The position numbers and the translations under genes are program-made. Under the pieces are notes generated by a model. That model did not search any database. It was not told the DNA's origin and saw only the letters and a program-made list of their open reading frames with translations. Of a DNA stretch of 23,917 nt, positions 21,797 to 23,917 are shown piece after piece. Source of the stretch: an uncultured Streptococcus sp. (GTDB lineage Bacteria > Bacillota > Bacilli > Lactobacillales > Streptococcaceae); contig CAAEFF010000160.1 of the NCBI GenBank assembly GCA_900755085.1, positions 1 to 23,917 of the forward strand, given 5' to 3'. Position 1 is the first letter of the stretch; each line of letters opens with the position of its first letter.

Positions 21797-22717
21797 ATGG
21801 ACAAAGAATTTCTACATTTTGAAAAAATTAATCGAGAAACTTGGCAAAATTTGCACCGCAAAACCACCCCACCTCTCTCTCAAACAGAGCTCAATTCTAT
21901 TAAAAGTTTTAACGACCGCATCAACCTCCAAGATGTACGAGACGTCTACCTGCCTTTGACAAACTTGATCGGAATCTACAAGCGTTCCAAAGAAGATTTG
22001 GCCTTTTCAAAAGGGATTTTTCTTCAAAAAACCAGTGAACGCCAACCCTTTATCATTGGGGTTTCAGGTAGTGTCGCTGTTGGCAAATCCACCACTAGCC
22101 GTCTTCTACAGATCCTACTTTCGCGGACCTTCGAAGGCTCGACCGTAGAATTGGTGACAACAGATGGCTTTCTCTATCCAAATGCTATCTTAAAAGAACA
22201 AGAGCTCCTCAATCGAAAAGGATTTCCGGAAAGCTATGACATGGAATTGCTTCTTGATTTTCTCAACCAAATCAAAAACAACAAAAGTGTAGAAATCCCT
22301 GTCTATTCCCACGAAATTTACGATATTGTCCCAGATGAGAAACAAACGATTTTACCGGCTGATTTTGTCATTGTAGAAGGAATCAATGTCTTTCAAAATC
22401 CGCAAAATGACAGTCTCTATATGACCGATTTCTTTGATTTTTCGATCTATGTGGATGCCGCAGTCGATGATATCGAATCTTGGTATCTCGATCGCTTCCA
22501 AAAACTCCTGGCATTAGCTCAAAATGATCCCAATAACTACTACTATCGATTTACGGAACAACCCCTAGAAGAAGTTTTAAGCATGGCCCATCAGGTCTGG
22601 GAATCCATTAATTTAGTCAATTTGCAACATTACATTCAACCAACCCGTAACCGGGCTGATCTGATTCTCCATAAGGCAACCAACCATGAAATCGACGAAA
22701 TTTATCTCAAACGCTAG
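21797..22717 (+). CDS. coaA: Type I pantothenate kinase
   Basis: A 306-residue cytoplasmic kinase that phosphorylates pantothenate, the first step of coenzyme A synthesis. The P-loop is GSVAVGKS (91-98), followed by TTDGFLYP with catalytic D123, and the substrate-binding YSHEIYDI. The RFxxLxxxAQxDPxNYYYRF region near the C-terminus is the family hallmark. AGGAGTGA lies about 3-5 bases before ATG 21797. The gene is divergent from the methyltransferase-nucleoside operon and shares its CRE-like site. No convincing terminator is seen in the 49 bases before the rpsT promoter. Confidence 0.96.
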   Translation: MDKEFLHFEKINRETWQNLHRKTTPPLSQTELNSIKSFNDRINLQDVRDVYLPLTNLIGIYKRSKEDLAFSKGIFLQKTSERQPFIIGVSGSVAVGKSTTSRLLQILLSRTFEGSTVELVTTDGFLYPNAILKEQELLNRKGFPESYDMELLLDFLNQIKNNKSVEIPVYSHEIYDIVPDEKQTILPADFVIVEGINVFQNPQNDSLYMTDFFDFSIYVDAAVDDIESWYLDRFQKLLALAQNDPNNYYYRFTEQPLEEVLSMAHQVWESINLVNLQHYIQPTRNRADLILHKATNHEIDEIYLKR

Positions 22718-22766
22718 AGAAATTGGCCTTTTGACGGTACTTTTTTAAGGAAAAGCTATTTTAGGC

Positions 22767-22795
22767 TTGTCAAATCATAACTTTTCATATATAAT
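22767..22795 (+). promoter_or_regulatory. rpsT promoter
   Basis: TTGTCA, exactly 17 bases, TATAAT: a strong near-consensus promoter, as expected for a ribosomal protein gene. The leader is about 27 bases. Confidence 0.9.
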
Positions 22796-22828
22796 GAGAT
22801 AGTTAGATTATCAATGGAGGTGAATAAC

Positions 22829-23062
22829 TTGGCAAACATTAAATCAGCTATCAAACGCGCTGAATTGAACGTTAAACAAAACGAAAAAAACTCAGCTCAA
22901 AAATCAGCTATGCGTACTGCAATCAAAGCTTTTGAAGCAAACCCATCTGAAGAACTTTACCGCGCTGCTAGCTCAGCTATCGATAAAGCAGAAACTAAAG
23001 GTTTGATCCACAAGAACAAAGCTAGCCGTGATAAAGCACGTCTTGCAGCGAAACTTGGTTAA
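22829..23062 (+). CDS. rpsT: Ribosomal protein S20
   Basis: A 77-residue, basic, helical protein of the 30S subunit that binds 16S rRNA. The sequence from ANIKSAIKRAELN to KARLAAKLG is the S20 pattern. The start is TTG 22829, five bases after a perfect GGAGGTGA. An in-frame ATG at 22814 overlaps that site and would add five non-conserved residues (MEVNN), so it is rejected. A weak UUG start with a strong ribosome binding site is also known for Escherichia coli rpsT, where it is tied to autoregulation. It is a single-gene transcript with its own promoter and terminator. Confidence 0.97.
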   Translation: MANIKSAIKRAELNVKQNEKNSAQKSAMRTAIKAFEANPSEELYRAASSAIDKAETKGLIHKNKASRDKARLAAKLG

Positions 23063-23082
23063 TCAAGAACAGCATAAAAATC

Positions 23083-23103
23083 AAGCTCTCCGGAGCTTTT
23101 TTT
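23083..23103 (+). terminator. rpsT terminator
   Basis: Stem AAGCTC/GAGCTT with TCCG loop followed by a run of T (23097-23103), 20 bases after the stop. Confidence 0.92.
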
Positions 23104-23128
23104 GTTCCTTAATTTTTGAGAGGTGCTT

Positions 23129-23638
23129 ATGAAAATCGTTATTATCGGCTATTCTGGATCTGGAAAATCTACCTTGGCTGAAAATTTAGCTCGCTACTAC
23201 TCCATCTCCAAGCTCCACATGGATACCCTTCAATTTCAACCGGGATGGATAGACAGTGACCGGGATTGGATGGAGGGACAGATGAAACAGTTTCTTAGCC
23301 AACATAAAGACTGGGTCATTGATGGCAATTACTCTTGGTGTTGCTATGAGGAAAGAATGAAGCAAGCAGACCACATTATCTTTCTTAATTTCTCTCGTTG
23401 GAACTGCCTCTATAGAGCCTGGAAACGATACCGTCGTTATAAGGGATGCGTCCGTGAGAGTATGGCAGCAGGCTGCCCTGAACGCTTTGACTGGGAATTC
23501 ATCCGTTGGATCCTTTGGGATGGACGAACAAAAAGTGCCAGAGAAAGGTATCAAATCATCTACTCCACCTACCCTGAGAAATTTCTCTCTCTCAAGAACC
23601 AAAAAGAGCTAGATGCATTTCTAAAAACCATACAATAA
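23129..23638 (+). CDS. P-loop nucleotide kinase-like protein (topology modulation/FlaR-like)
   Basis: A 169-residue single-domain P-loop NTPase. Walker A is GYSGSGKS near residue 7; HMDTLQFQPGW and WVIDGNYSW follow, and an arginine-rich lid (RAWKRYRRYKG) resembles adenylate kinase-type folds. This set of motifs is usually annotated as DNA topology modulation protein FlaR-related, but the true substrate is unknown; a small-molecule kinase is equally possible. Start 23129 has GAGAGG 5 bases upstream; a GTG two codons earlier is not supported. No clear promoter is visible after the rpsT terminator, so read-through may drive it. Confidence 0.88.
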   Translation: MKIVIIGYSGSGKSTLAENLARYYSISKLHMDTLQFQPGWIDSDRDWMEGQMKQFLSQHKDWVIDGNYSWCCYEERMKQADHIIFLNFSRWNCLYRAWKRYRRYKGCVRESMAAGCPERFDWEFIRWILWDGRTKSARERYQIIYSTYPEKFLSLKNQKELDAFLKTIQ

Positions 23639-23670
23639 AAAAGGTTGAGATTAAAATCCCAAACCTTTTT
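23638..23670 (+). terminator. Terminator overlapping the stop of the P-loop gene
   Basis: Stem AAAAAGGTT/AACCTTTTT with an additional GAT/ATC pairing around TAAA. The last base of the TAA stop is the first base of the stem. Confidence 0.85.
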
Positions 23671-23761
23671 AAATTTAAACAAACTATTTTAAAATAAGTT
23701 AAACGATTCTGCAAAATATTAAAAATTAGTTCAAATTTTTAAAATGAATCAAGAAAATAAC

Positions 23762-23899
23762 AAAACTTTCCGCCGTGAGAAAAGTACTTGAAACAACAAT
23801 GTTTCAAGTACTCGGGAGTTTTGAAACCTTAGGTTCAAAACTAAGTCATGGAACTTCTGCGAAGTTCGCTGACGTCCGTACTCACCTAAGGAAAGTTTT
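23762..23899. repeat. BOX-like cruciform repeat element
   Basis: An outer stem pairs AAAACTTTCC (23762-23771) with GGAAAGTTTT (23890-23899) and GTGAG with CTCAC. It encloses three hairpins: a 13-bp stem (23783-23812, AGTACTTGAAACA), a stem with AGTTTTGAA/TTCAAAACT (23817-23842), and GAACTTC/GAAGTTC (23851-23867). GCTGACGTCCG recalls the GCTGACGTGG of pneumococcal boxC. The AT-rich 23671-23761 before it holds no gene I can support. Confidence 0.75.
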
Positions 23900-23917
23900 T
23901 AATTAAACTTTGTCTTC

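Noticed and set aside
22718..22766. Terminator after coaA
   Set aside because: Only very short complementary stretches are seen; no stem with a T run could be supported.

Overview
The window is a piece of a low-GC Gram-positive chromosome and reads as a Streptococcus of the mitis/sanguinis/parasanguinis type. The evidence is the ypmB-aspC-asnS order, a pantothenate kinase and rpsT divergent from an rsmC-like/pdp/deoC/cdd/bmpA-nupABC nucleoside operon, strong GGAGG ribosome binding sites, extended -10 promoters and BOX-like structured repeats. Species assignment is inference. There is no prophage, insertion sequence, CRISPR array, tRNA or rRNA; this is mostly core genome.

Left part (1-4463): the start of an MFS transporter runs off the left edge on the minus strand. 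It is followed, in coordinate order, by asnS, a class I aminotransferase (aspC) and a YpmB-like membrane protein, all minus strand. The aminotransferase has its own terminator and asnS its own promoter. A MarR regulator follows on the plus strand.

Middle part (4464-13785): yaaA (minus) and a DUF1836-hlyIII operon (plus) diverge from a 66-base promoter region. Next come a MocR/GntR-type regulator whose aminotransferase-like domain lacks the expected PLP lysine, and a convergent 82-residue membrane protein. A minus-strand cluster follows: YpmS/DUF2140-like protein, cutC, a MmcQ/YjbR protein, and two ABC exporter half-transporters with complementary degenerate ATP sites.

Right part (13786-23917): a structured intergenic repeat precedes the nucleoside salvage and uptake operon. 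Transcribed leftward, its order is methyltransferase, pyrimidine-nucleoside phosphorylase, deoxyribose-phosphate aldolase, cytidine deaminase, nucleoside-binding lipoprotein BmpA, then NupA, NupB and NupC. The transporter brings in nucleosides; Cdd deaminates cytidines, Pdp splits uridine and thymidine, and DeoC sends deoxyribose-5-phosphate to glycolysis. A CRE-like site sits at the shared promoter with the divergent coaA. The window ends with rpsT (UUG start), a P-loop protein and a cruciform BOX-like element.

The most striking signal is that four genes (marR, yaaA, the DUF1836 gene and the rsmC-like gene) have an extended -10 box ending exactly six bases before the ATG, with no usable Shine-Dalgarno at that start. 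This predicts leaderless mRNAs; ypmB may be a fifth, with a GTG start. Other points of interest are the MocR protein without its lysine, the CRE at the coaA/nucleoside promoter, three stacked hairpins between bmpA and nupA, and the two intergenic repeat elements.
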